A stretch of 64,000 bases of DNA from Cucumis sativus (Eukaryota; Streptophyta; Magnoliopsida; Cucurbitales; Cucurbitaceae). The position numbers and the translations under genes are program-made. Of the stretch, positions 35,366 to 46,899 are shown one piece after another. The notes beneath the pieces are model-generated. The model saw only the letters and a program-made list of their open reading frames with translations. It did not search any database and was not told the DNA's origin. Location: contig NC_026660.2 in the NCBI RefSeq assembly GCF_000004075.3, positions 24,865,498 through 24,929,497 of the forward strand, given 5' to 3'. Positions within the stretch are counted from its first letter, which is position 1. Each line of letters begins with the position of its first letter.

Positions 35366-38300
35366 ATGGAGGTAAACTTTGGACATTTGCAGCATTTATC
35401 AATCCGGATTGATTTCGGAATGGTTGTGAGGAAACCGAGTGGTTCGGTTCGATTTCTTCAGCCAATTTCTGATCAGCAGAAGCTTCCGGGGCTTGTTTCG
35501 GCTTTTCAGCAACCTCTGAGACTTTCGAATCGATGCAGAACGGTCTCTGTGGAGACTTCCTGTTATCGTGAGAATATTTCAGGTAGCGTGAGATTTTGGA
35601 GTTCTAGTGTGATATAAGAAATGTGAGAGTATACTCTATTGCTTTTCTTGGCGGAACTTCATTTATAGTGGGAACTTCTGATCTGTTTCATATTTTATTT
35701 TATTTTTTTAGGAGTAGTACTAGTATTTGGATTGGTGAAGTCCTTTGCGTCCATTTTCTGACCTGAATTAGTTTGTATTTCTCTGATGAATCATAATCAT
35801 ATAGTATGGATGCGCGAACTAAACAGTATAATTGAACAACTTGTCTGAAGCAGTCTAATTCTACATCTATCATGCTATGTTATCATCAGTTTTTTTTCTT
35901 CTGAAGTTTCAATAGAACCTTTCACATTATCATGACATCAACATCCCTCATGCTTACTGCACTGTAATCACATTTAATTGGTAACGTGATGGAAATGGTT
36001 TGAAAAATGAATTTGATATCATGCTCAGAAATTTGTGTGGCTTCTTTTCGATGCAATTGGTCCCCCTAGATCAAAAATTCACATTGTCCCCTTCCTAAGT
36101 GGAAATGACCAGTGTTATCCCTTGGGTTTGGCCAACGAATTAAGAATTATGTAAACAAAAGCAACAAAATTCATCTCAGGAACCGATCCTCCTTGTAATT
36201 ATACTTCTTACTTAATAGGCCTCTGAGTGAGTAAGTACTTTATTTAGATGTTATCTGTTGGATTTTTGAGTGCCTTCAAATCTTTAAGGGAGAAGTGCTA
36301 TGCTGAGCGGATACACATTCTTTCACATTATCACGTACGATACCAGTAGTGACTTTGTTGCCATTTGAAAGGCTGAGAGCCCAGAACATGCTTTTTGTGA
36401 TTGTCATGCATGATGATCGATGAATGATTTGTCTTCCTCTTTATTGTCTACAGCTTGCAAGTAACCAGTTGATCTTTGGCTTATGCTTTTCAATATTCCT
36501 TTCGTAGGTTTGACATTGGAAACTGAAAAATCTCATCCCTTCGACAAAGATCTACTTTTAAAGGTCAAGCAGAATTCTTGTTATATGTTTACACCTTCAG
36601 TAGCGTTGTGGTAACGTGGAATATGAGCTTTTCTTTCTGATTCATGGAATATACTCTTCTCTCTCTCAAATAGCTTCAAACCATAATAGATGAGATTTGA
36701 AAGGATCTTTGTTGTGCAAGTTTGAAAGTTTATCTAACTAGAATTTGGAAAAATGTGCAGAACAAGTCACAAGAGGTCCAGCCCCATCTAAATGGACAAT
36801 GCATATATTTAGTTGGTTAGTGTCTTTTCTCTTTTACGCTTTATAATTGGAATTCTTGTGCTTGGATACTATACTAAATCTATCTAAATGCTGATTTCCA
36901 GGAATGATGGGCTCTGGAAAGACAACCATAGGCAAGATTCTAGCGAAAGAATTGGGTTACACATTCTCTGACAGGTTTGTTATTTAATTGCTAGCTATCA
37001 AAAAACATTGAATAACATATTGGAAGAAAAATTGTTGCACAATTTCATCATCACATCATTATTCCAGCATACAAGGTCTATTACAAATCTGGACTGCGTT
37101 GGAACAACAGTTTTGAAGTGATACTACATGCAATATATGTTTTTTTTATTCTATGCTATTTTATAGGAAATTAGGCATTCATAATTTGCGTCCCTTTTGA
37201 GCACAAATGAGTTATTAACCCAAGTTTTTTGTGAGCTTCCTTTCCTATTAATTATGCATCACATATCTGGATCAGCGATACATTGGTGGAGCAAGAAGTT
37301 GGTGGAACATCAGTGGCTGACATTTTCAAGCTTCACGGCGAGGTTTTTTTCAGGGATAAGGAGGTTAGTGTTACGAGGACATTACTATCTACTGTATTTG
37401 ATGTTTTTACGAACCAAGTACAATGTGGGAAGTACAGTGCATCATGACAATTTTCCTTGGAGTGAATATTTTAACTCTTGAGATGTTTTAAGGGGCAGAT
37501 GTGACCATGCGATTTTCCTTCCTCTTTTATAGGAATTGAAAAGGTTCTGGATTTATAATTAGGAATGCTCAAAAGGCCGAATGTTTTTTTTTTCAGTTAG
37601 GCTGAGTTGAAAAGTTTTATGGATTGGTTTTACTACATATAGATTAACCCCTGTAGATTGCTTTAGTTCATGAGTACTAAACTTAGTTTGGATTGGACCA
37701 AATGTATCCAAGTTCAAGTTCATATAATGTATGGTAGATTGGGTTGAGTTTGGTCTGTTAATTTAATTCAAGGTTATTTGGGGTGGACAAATCTTGTCAC
37801 CTTTGAACTTTTGAGTCTGGTCTAAAATGTCATTGAATTAAGTCCCTCAACCCAGCCCACTACCACCCTTTCATAGTAGTGATCTGTTTTGTGTCTTCCA
37901 ATTATTAATATATTGGGCCTATTCGTCGAGTAATATCAAGTATGATTGTTTATTTTACTACGTTTAGTCATGGACTTTTAACCATCAATGGATGGTTGAT
38001 ATTTTAAAAAATATTCGAAAGTCATGCTGATTTTTTAAACATGATGCTTCTTAGCCATTCTTGCCACCATCTCTACCTAGTTACTATTGCTGTCTTATTT
38101 CCCTGTCTAGCTGCCATGGTTTCAAGCAGCTAAGTAAAATGTTTTGCAACTCTGAGCTGTTATAACAGATCAAAGTTAAGTGACAGTGGTTTTCCTGCTA
38201 GACTGAGGTATTGAGAAAACTATCATTGATGCACGGGTTTGTTATTTCCACTGGAGGAGGTATTGTTGTTCGTCCTATTAACTGGTAATTTGTTTGGACA

Positions 38301-39137
38301 CTGACACTTTCTAATTGTTTTATAGTTTTATCTATTTTTGTTAAGTGAGAGTCGTCCGATTTGATTGTAGGAAATATATGCGCAATGGGATTAGCATCTG
38401 GCTAGATGTTCCATTGGAAGCCTTGGCAAAGAGAATTGCTGCAGTAGGTACTGATTCTCGCCCCCTCTTGCACCACGAGTCAGGCAATGCCTACACGAAG
38501 GTGGTGAATCGTTCTCCATGAGGAAACATTTATCCATAAACTACTCACTTTTCTTTATTTAAAGCTTTATTGCTTATTCAGTTGTTAACTCATCATCCTT
38601 AATTCTAATACATCTTTTAATCTGCCGATTCTCGCTCAGGCTTTCAGGCGATTGTCAGTCCTTCTTGAGGAAAGGGGTGATGCATATGCCAACGCCAATG
38701 CCAAAGTTTGTTTAGGAAGTATGAAATATAGAAATCTTGACATCCTTTGTCTTTCTGGAAACATTGAACCTAAATAAGGCTTCATTACACGATCTCTTCT
38801 CTTTCTTCTTCTTTCACGCCCGAACTGCCAATGTCACAATATTTATCGTTAAAACCTAAAATCAAGTTTTCTTTTTCTCAACTTGCAGGTCTTGCTGACA
38901 AGCTAGGGTTGTCAGATGTTTGTAATCTTACACCCGCAGATATTGCTGTAGAGGTTCCCTTTCTGTCTCATCTATTGTTCTTTGCTAAATTCGATTGAAA
39001 AGAGATAACCTTGTAAACTTGGAGTCCTTTTCAAAACTTGTTTTATAACACTGATTGATTTTGAAGTTTATTCTTTTCAGGCGCTTGTACAAATTCAGAA
39101 CTTCCTAGAACAGGAAAATGATTACGCTACAACTTAA
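35366..39137 (+). CDS. SK1: Shikimate kinase, chloroplastic
   Basis: Ten coding exons: 35366-35582, 36508-36563, 36761-36815, 36902-36974, 37276-37363, 38202-38284, 38371-38500, 38640-38718, 38889-38953, 39081-39137. All are GT-AG and join in one frame of 300 residues. It phosphorylates shikimate at the 3-OH with ATP, the fifth step of the shikimate pathway in plastids. Walker A GMMGSGKT is at 110-117. Downstream lie the SDSDTLVE strand with the shikimate-binding Asp, FFRDKE with the substrate Arg, the STGGG loop, and the lid region GTDSRPLL. The N-terminal ~90 residues are basic and Ser-rich, consistent with a transit peptide; the ATG at 35366 starts MEVN, like other plant shikimate kinases. 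It is convergent with SEP2. Confidence 0.93.
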
Positions 39138-40752
39138 TAGTGCAAGAAGCATGGAATTCATTTGCTTCTAAGCCCGTTGTATAATCATGGGATGGTAAGT
39201 GCTTTTCTGAACTTGACCTGGTCGGTATGGTTCTTTTGAAATGTTAATGCTACTAGTTGTTGTGTAGTATGGAAATTTTGTGGTCAATGAAATTTGTGTC
39301 TATACATATTATATAGTTGCAAAGACATACGAAATAAATATAGACTGTTGAAGATGTAAGCTATAATTTATGTATTGTTGTTTGACCACAATTTTATTTT
39401 TGTATCATTTATGTATATGATAGGGCGTTGCATACGAAATAAAAGGCCAATATAAGTTTTAATTTATATATGATTCTTTGGCTTTCCATGCAGGATAGTT
39501 TGCAAATATAAATCCAACTGTGGGGTATCATTTAATTGAAAACCTATTAGCATCAATAAATAATTTGGTTTTGTTTGCAATTATTTGAAAGCTGTGAATT
39601 TTTAATTCTAAAGACCAAATGACCATATTGTCCTTTTGAACATATATCAACGTTACAAAAAAGAAGCCCTACTTAGTTGTCTCACTAATTTGACCCAAAT
39701 AGTTGTGATGAGACACAAAGCACATTATATAAGCTTGGTCTAAATCATACTCGTATTGAAAAACATACAACATCCATTCTATTGTGTGATCACTCAATAT
39801 GAGCACATATTTTATTGAATACATATTTTGTTGTTTGATTGCGATGTTTCCTATTTATAATTCACATCACATCTATGGAAACAAAAAAATATTATTCTTT
39901 TGTACGTAATAAACCCAAACCACAGCAAAGGCTAAAGTAGAAATTATTAAATTAAGAATAGGATGCAAAGATTCTTTATTAAAATAAGAATAAAAATAGG
40001 ATGTAAAGATTCTTTCCTCAAATCTCCTTTTATATATGATATAGGTAAATAAGTGATTTTCAATAAACTAAAGTCTATATGTATAAGGCATTTCATTTTT
40101 ATGATAGAAAGCTGAATTTTTGCTATCATTCCTCAAGATAAATAAAAAGTATTTTGAAAAATACCTTGGATGATATTAGATTGTCCAAAGAACTATCAAA
40201 TGATCGAATATATTTTTTATTAGTTGAGCACTAACATATCTATTGAATTACTCTTTCCCATTGATTAGACTATTAAATGGCTTCCACAAAAAATATTTGA
40301 ATATAAACGATTACATAATAGGAAGTAATTAATGATTACCATCCATTTCAAGAGAGACTTCTCATCATGGACATCCAAAAGGCAAGAGAATTCATATAAT
40401 TCCTCATATATATATAGACATTTGCCTATTAGCAATGTTTCACTACAAAAGCTTAGTATGATTTTACATTTCATGCATTAAAAACAAACTTATTATCTTC
40501 TCTAAATTTTACCTAAAAAGAAGTGGAACTTCTTCAATCATGAAATAGTTGGGCTTAGAATAACTAAACAAAATCAAAATTACTCAACCCTTTAACTATT
40601 TCAGATTCTTTCTCAATTCAGATGAAGTTCTTCTATATATGTGTATGCATAAATTACTTACACTGTTGAATTGAATGTGTTTCAATTCCACTCGGATTTA
40701 ATAATTTATATATACACATTACTTACGTACCTCTGTTTCCAACGCTCGGCAT
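39138..40752. other. Spacer between convergent shikimate kinase and SEP2
   Basis: Carries the two 3'UTRs. Includes a short direct repeat (AATAGGATGYAAAGATTCTT at about 39956 and 39993). No coding signal. Confidence 0.5.
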
Positions 40753-41515
40753 TCAAATGTCGTCGGACCAATCGCCGGTGTCGTTTTCGTAGAAAAGACC
40801 GTCGACGATCTGGTCAATAAGCGAATCGATGAAGGTAGTGCAGCTGATGCTGAAGATTCGACCTACTCTGTTTCGAGCGTTGGAGGAGAACGCAAAAATG
40901 GTCGCCAGAGTAACGGCGCCCAAACATACTCCTAATCCTTCCTCAATCCCTTCCAGATCCATCTTTCTGAATACTGAATTTCCGGTGACTACCTCCATTG
41001 CTACAGTCGCCGCAAACACAATCTACAAAGAATTGGACTATAATAAAGGAAGAAATCGCCTCGCAACAGTAGTTTCAACTATCTTTTTCGAGTTCAATCA
41101 ATTCAGCTATTTCTAAACCCTAATTTCTCGAATTATACGAAAATCAAAGTTTCATTAGGTAGATCAAGACTCGAAACATGAAACTCACCATAGCGAGGCG
41201 GCCGGAAATGATCTCGAATTCATGGCTGTCCTTCGAACTCTCTATGTACTCCGACAGAGTCGCAAAGAACGGAGAAACGTCGTCGTTTGTAGCATCGTCT
41301 CGAGTGGATACTCTCTTAGACTTGATAGGAACGAGCGGATCGGATCCGAAGGATCTGAGAGTGCATAAACGAGGCTGTAGAACAATCTTCGAGGTAGTTT
41401 CCGAATCCGCAGGCTTAAGTTTGGGAAAAGAAACGGAAAGAGACGGCGATCGCGGGGGAACGTCGGGCAAGGAGGAGCGGAATTGGTAGCGAAGGGAGCG
41501 TGGCGACGCAGCCAT
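40753..41515 (-). CDS. SEP2: Stress-enhanced protein 2, chloroplastic (LHC-like)
   Basis: Two exons, 41515-41189 and 41022-40753, phase 0 GT-AG junction, 198 residues. SEP2 is a two-helix member of the light-harvesting superfamily, thylakoid-located and linked to photoprotection under high light. The first helix (about 99-125) carries the LHC motif FEIISGRLAM with paired Glu and Arg; the second helix is at about 137-155 (LGVCLGAVTLATIFAF). The conserved C-terminal part FIDSLIDQIVDGLFY ends in the acidic WSDDI. Residues 1-55, rich in Ser, Arg and Pro, should be the transit peptide. The ATG at 41515 (MAASPRSLRYQ) matches the family's start; an in-frame ATG at 41611 would add 32 residues and is less likely. 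The motif LQPRLCTLRS before the helices is also typical of SEP2. Confidence 0.9.
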
Positions 41516-42593
41516 GGAAGAAGATTGGAGAGAATTTCTTTGGAAGAATATGAACAGTGAAATAGAAGAAATGAGAAAGAATTGCGTACACGTAAGAGGT
41601 GATTGAAGCATGTTACGTGGCCTCTTTTTTGTACGCTAACGCTCTTTTCAATTTTTATTTCTCTCTTTTACTTTATTTCATACACATTTTTGTAATCTAA
41701 GTTACTAATAATAATTACATAATTTTGCAATTGGTAGAATTTTCAGTGTTAAAATTATCATTTAACCTAATAGTACTCATTTTTGGACCTTTTAATATAA
41801 TGATTTTCGATTTTCTTATAAGTTTGATCAAATTTCACAATAGCAAACTACTTTTTTTAAGTTTTAAAATTTATTTAAATGTTCAAAACATATTCTCAAT
41901 AATAACAAATTAAGTAAGTTTATTGTCATTAGGAGACGTAAAATCTAGTCCTATTATACTTTTTTAAAAATTACCAAGTTTACCTATAAGGTATATTAAA
42001 AAATTTGACATTCGGAATTAGGATTGATCAAAGATAGCCAGGATAAATAACACATAAATGAAGGAGAAATTTAAATTCTCAATTAAGAATACATGTTTTA
42101 ACAAAGTTAAGTCTAAGTTATAGTTGGTGATAATTTTATTTAGAAAGGTATATTTTTACCCTAAAGCACCTATTATCCTTCTGAAAATTGATCAGCAGCA
42201 ATTCTTGCGGAGGGAGGAAGAAAAAAAATCACAAGTTTCAACTACTTGTTATTTTGCAAATTTTTATTTATATCTCTAGATGTTGTACACCTAAACTAAT
42301 GCTTTTTAAAATGAGATTATTTAAAGTGATATTATTGTTATAGGACAAAATAAAACATTAGAAGGCGTCTTCCAAGTTGGGTTGAGAACTTCTTGCTTGA
42401 GATGGCCTTTTTGTCTTTGTGTTGAATTTGGACATGACAGCCCACAACATGACATATATCCATCCTTTATCCTTCAAGAAGAGGGGCATGAGTTTGGCAT
42501 TCACTATATGCAAATCCAAACCAAGGACTTACATGGCTATCCTTTTTCTTTTAACATCATAACCTCTTTCTTTTAAAACTATATATTTCTCTT
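41516..42593. other. Spacer upstream of SEP2
   Basis: SEP2 promoter side followed by AT-rich DNA. The open frames at 41725-41913 and 42382-42576 resemble nothing known. No gene is supported. Confidence 0.5.
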
Positions 42594-43033
42594 GTTAAAA
42601 ATCAATTTTGGTCTCTCAACTTCCATAGAACTAATAATTTAGATTTTGGACTCTGAACTTTCATAGAACTAATAATTTAGATTCACTTTTTTCAATTTTT
42701 GTCACAATGTAACAATATATAGTCCCAATATATTAAAATTTATAACAATTTAGTCCTTGTCATTAAAATTTGTTTCAAAAGTTAACAAGATTTCTTACAC
42801 AAACAAAACAACAAACTAACTAAAGACTTGGTGTCTACATCGTAAAATACTAGAAATTAACATCTACTTTTAAAGATTTCTTTTTTACATTAGGGACTAA
42901 ATTGTTACACATTTGAAAGTGTGAGGACTGAATCGTTACATATGAAGGGTAGTGGCTAAATTGTTACCAATTAAAGTTTAAAGACTAAATTGTAACTTTC
43001 ACAAAAGTTTAGAGACCAAAAGTGTCTTTTAAC
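42594..43033. mobile_element. Foldback MITE-like element, 440 bp
   Basis: The ends are inverted repeats: the left starts GTTAAAAATCAATTTTGGTC, and the reverse complement of the right end starts GTTAAAAGACACTTTTGGTC, both continuing TCTMAACTT. The interior is full of related motifs (GGACTAAATTGTTAC and complements, and a repeated TAGAACTAATAATTTAGATT at about 42626 and 42666). No coding capacity. A second diverged member of the family is at 50367-50892. Target-site duplication unclear. Confidence 0.7.
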
Positions 43034-43529
43034 CTCTCTCTCTCTCTAGTATGTTCCTTTCATGTTAAAATTACCGAAGGAAACCACCATAACGTGGTTG
43101 CCATCAAATCATTTAATCGACTTAAAGTAAAGAAACTACATGATTTTCCTATAGTATGTTGGTAATCACAACTTAAAATTCCTCCACGCACATAACCTAT
43201 ATGCCTCTCCTTTTCCTGTGGTCCAGAAGTGAACAGAAAAAGAAGTCTAATGGTAGGAAGAACATCAACCAACAATGTTTGATAAACCAATCATCTAATA
43301 GCAACAAAAAAATGGAAACTTGAAAGCAACTTCCCTTCATTTTTTATGGTGGTCAATCACATTTTAAGAACACTTGACTGACGAGGGTAAAACCTTGAAA
43401 ATAATTCTTGAAGGGAAAATTCATAATGGGACATCCGATAATACATAAACTTGTTAACTCAGAAGGAAAAGAAAGGAATTTACTTACAGTGATCAAACTT
43501 TAATCGATAATCTTGAACTTCCAACTACT

Positions 43530-45016
43530 CTACTTCTTACCTCGTTTGCTAAAATAATTCAAGGCCAGCCCAGAGAATCTTGTAAGGGAGAGAAATAATT
43601 GGAAGATGGAACGTCCTTTCAGAATCCCTTCCTTAATGTCTTTTGCCCTTTTAGCCAGAACTGGCTCTGCTCCCCTCACTCCCAGATTGGTTATTGTCAT
43701 TTCCTGCACTGAGGCTAATCAAGTGAAAAACCAATTCATTGCCTAATATTCAATACTCTCTCTTTTGTAGGAACAAATGGCAAAGAAGTCATAAGAAAAC
43801 CTGTTGGAGACATGTTTGTCAAGCGACGTAATCTCTCTTCCGCTACTCGAACAGCTCTAGTGGAACTTCTCACACCTTGGGTGATACCCTGCCTGCAAAA
43901 CATACCTAATCAGTCTTGTGTATTGTTCTTTACAACATATAACATTAGTTGCCAAATAAACAACAGAATTCAAAATCTGAGGTGAACAAACCCAAGATCA
44001 CTGAGTTCCATGGTCAAATCACTGATTTCCATGCCAGATAATCGAATGGCTGCCATAGTTCCTGGAATTTCCTCCCTTGTGACATCCATGAGTTTCTCTA
44101 ATGATTCGGCTGCTCTCTTGAATGCCTTCGACATTAAAATGTTTCGGACAACAGGTTATCAGTTTGAAGCATTGAAGGAATGGCAGATTAATGCTTAGAC
44201 AACATCAAGTTAAATTGAAAACATTCTTCCTAATCGAAGTTGAAGAATACAAACCAGAAGAGTGGGGATCGCAGAACAAAAGAGCCAGGTTGCAGAAATT
44301 GCCGTCTACAAAGATGTGAAAATGCACAGTTATCAGCAACATATCCCAATTACCAGTAAAAGAACAAGCCAAATAAGATTTCAACAGCTTTACAAAAAAG
44401 TCCACACATAGAATTACTCTCAGCAACAACTATGAATTTTATCAGAATTTCTCGGCATAATTCGAATTGAAAGGCCCCAATACCACAGTAAAGCAAATTA
44501 CCAACAAAATAACATAACTGCTCGCATATTTCCAACTATTACCGCTGGAAAACGTAAATAGAAATTTTCAAGTTCAACTTTGCTTGAGTGAAAATCGAAA
44601 GCAGTCAAAAAAAGTGGAGCTCATGCTTCCAACAATAATGACCACTTGAAACTAAACCTAAAATGAATTAATCGCATCGAAAAAGTCCATTGAAATCAGA
44701 TTCTTAGAGAAAGCTTTTAAAAGGAGTGGATTACCGCGCAGGCAACGACATTGAGAACAAGGATGTGGCGTTGAGTTAGCGTGCACTGAGGGAATTGAAG
44801 AAATGCTGGAGAGGAGGTTCCAATCGTGTCCGTATAACGCGATGAAGTCGATGGATCAGATAGCGATTGTGCTCGTATCGAAAGCGAAGGAAGTTGACGG
44901 TTAGGGAGGCCGAGATTGTAAGGTAGTCGGTAGAATCTAAATTGGCTTGGAAGTGCTCGAACGACATTAAGCTTCGCCGCCGGACACGGTGGTGGTATTT
45001 CCAAAGCTGTAAACAT
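43530..45016 (-). CDS. Conserved plastid-targeted membrane protein of unknown function
   Basis: Five exons: 45016-44735, 44305-44255, 44125-43992, 43892-43801, 43708-43530; 245 residues; all GT-AG and in frame. The first ~80 residues are basic and Ser/Pro-rich with almost no acidic residues, like a transit peptide. One long hydrophobic segment is at about 84-112. A conserved helical region follows, with AFKRAAESLEKLMDVTREEI, then MEISDLTMELSDLGQGITQG and VRVAEERLRRLT. From memory it resembles the uncharacterised Arabidopsis proteins At5g16660/At3g02900; no function is known to me. The start at 45016 begins MFTALEIPPP; the open frame extends upstream to 45247, with an in-frame ATG at 45247, but family-like sequence starts here. 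The amphipathic region after the membrane segment suggests coiled-coil packing (inference). Confidence 0.75.
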
Positions 45017-45089
45017 TGCTTCCGCAGTTGTTTCTCTGCAGAGAAATCTCCGAGATCGGAAGAATGAGCATAGCCGAGAGGATGCGAAG

Positions 45090-45136
45090 ATTATGGGCCT
45101 GCCAAGAGACGGCCTGCTTGTAGTCATCCGGGCCAC
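45090..45136 (-). promoter_or_regulatory. GCCCA / TGGGCY motif cluster upstream of the 43530-45016 gene
   Basis: On the minus strand, TTGGGCTATGGTGGCCCGG and AGGCCCATAAT lie 75-120 bp before the ATG at 45016, typical of core promoters of plant housekeeping and plastid-related genes. Confidence 0.35.
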
Positions 45137-46899
45137 CATAGCCCAAGTATTTACATATAAAACCTTCCCCTTTTTTGTCTTCCAATACTTTTCATAGATA
45201 TTACATCTAAAAAGTTCATTTATTGTATAACTTTTTAAAAGACTCAATTTGGTCCTTTGATATTAAAGGGTCACATTGTCATTTCAAGTTGAATCATAAT
45301 TCCATTACGAAACAATTATCTTTGATAAAAAAAAATAATAATAATTAACAAATGTATTCATTGTGAGTCTAAATCAACGATAAAGGCTTAATATTTGAAC
45401 TTCATCATCGTAATGTTTTCATTCAAGAAAAATAAACTAAACTTTGGTCAAAGAATAAGATCAAACTAAGGCAATGAATTATCTCACTCACATGTTATCT
45501 GTTAACATACTATTAAAAGAAAGTTTCATAAAAAAGTGAGTTTAAACGTCCTGATATCCACGAGCACAAAACCATGATCTGAAATATCTTCCTCCTCACT
45601 TTAGGCCAAACTTTATGACAATAAATAATCTAGAGCCATCCTTGTGTACTTATTTCTAAACTTAAAACTATACTTTACGCACCTTAGACAGTTCAGAGTA
45701 TATGTGTGTGTGTTACCAATGGAGAGTGCCGAAAAATGATCTCTACGTTTATCAAACGGCCACCGATTACTCCAAAATGCAGAATTTAAAGCTAAATAAT
45801 CAGAGCATATAGCTCTAACTTCACTTGAATAATCATTAAAACATGAGTTCCCTATTTTATAAGGGGGAGACAACCGGATTCCAAATGAAGGAAATATTTT
45901 GCACTCGCTATAATGGTGCACGGCAGATAGCTTTTACTGCTTATGAAACATATTTACACTGGGATCTCAAAGAGAACTCACTTTGTATGCATCCGAGAGC
46001 CACACTTGCTCAGTTTCTCACAAGACTTCCTTTTCATCCAAAGATCAATGTCCAAAATTGGATCTTTTTATCATGGAGACATTATGACTGTAAAACTTCC
46101 ATCTCTACATTGAAGTTGAGATCAACAAGGAAGAGCACGAGCACGAGCACGAGCACCGCAACCCTCCTTAGAACCAAACTTTAATTCATGCAAGCAGCGG
46201 AAGAGAAGCAATCTGTTCCCACAGCCAAACCTTCCTTTTTGTAGATGTACTTTGTTGAAAATGCCACTTTCAGCTCCATAATTCTATCTTTTAGCTCTTG
46301 AACCAGAATGAGATTTTGATGGTGGCTAGCTAGCCTTCTTCCGCCTACTCTCATTTTAAAATTCTTCACTGATTATCAGAGGAATGCTGTAGGCTATAGT
46401 CAAATCCCTTTGAGAAACCCGAAGAGAGTAGCTCCATTTGAGCTATGGATCTCCACGGATAATTATGCTATGATTAAAAAAAATATAGTGATTCACTAAG
46501 TCAGAGAAAGTGATAGAGAGGAAAAGGGGAGTCATCAAGTACTTTCCTTGGTATTTACATCTCATATATACAGAATATTCCCCCTCAAACTTACTACAAA
46601 ATTCCCTAACCAGGATATGCTTTGACATATAACCCAATTTGTACACCTATACAACTATATAGCTACATGTTTAAATTTGATTCAAACTATCTTCTATTCC
46701 GACCCCCCTCCCTAAAAAGAAAAGTACCAAAAGTAATAATAATTAATAAAATAATTGCCTCCTCTGATAGGACCTCATTTGTATCAGCACAATGATTGCG
46801 CCTATTAAGTTCATTGGTTGCTAGGTCTGCACCACCAAAATTGGTGCCGTCTTATTTTCATTTTTCATTAGTGTGGAACATAAATACTTACTAAAATGT
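45137..46899. other. Spacer and 3'UTR region between the unknown plastid gene and RKP
   Basis: Includes the probable RKP 3'UTR on the right. A hexamer repeat (CACGAG, about four units) lies at 46136-46157. Frames at 45843-46184 (+), 45613-45921 (-) and 46181-46369 (-) lack recognisable domains; I do not call them genes. Confidence 0.45.

Noticed and set aside
45613-46369. Three open frames of 62-113 codons between two minus-strand genes
   Set aside because: No domain, mixed strands, hexamer repeat inside one; likely 3'UTR or spacer.
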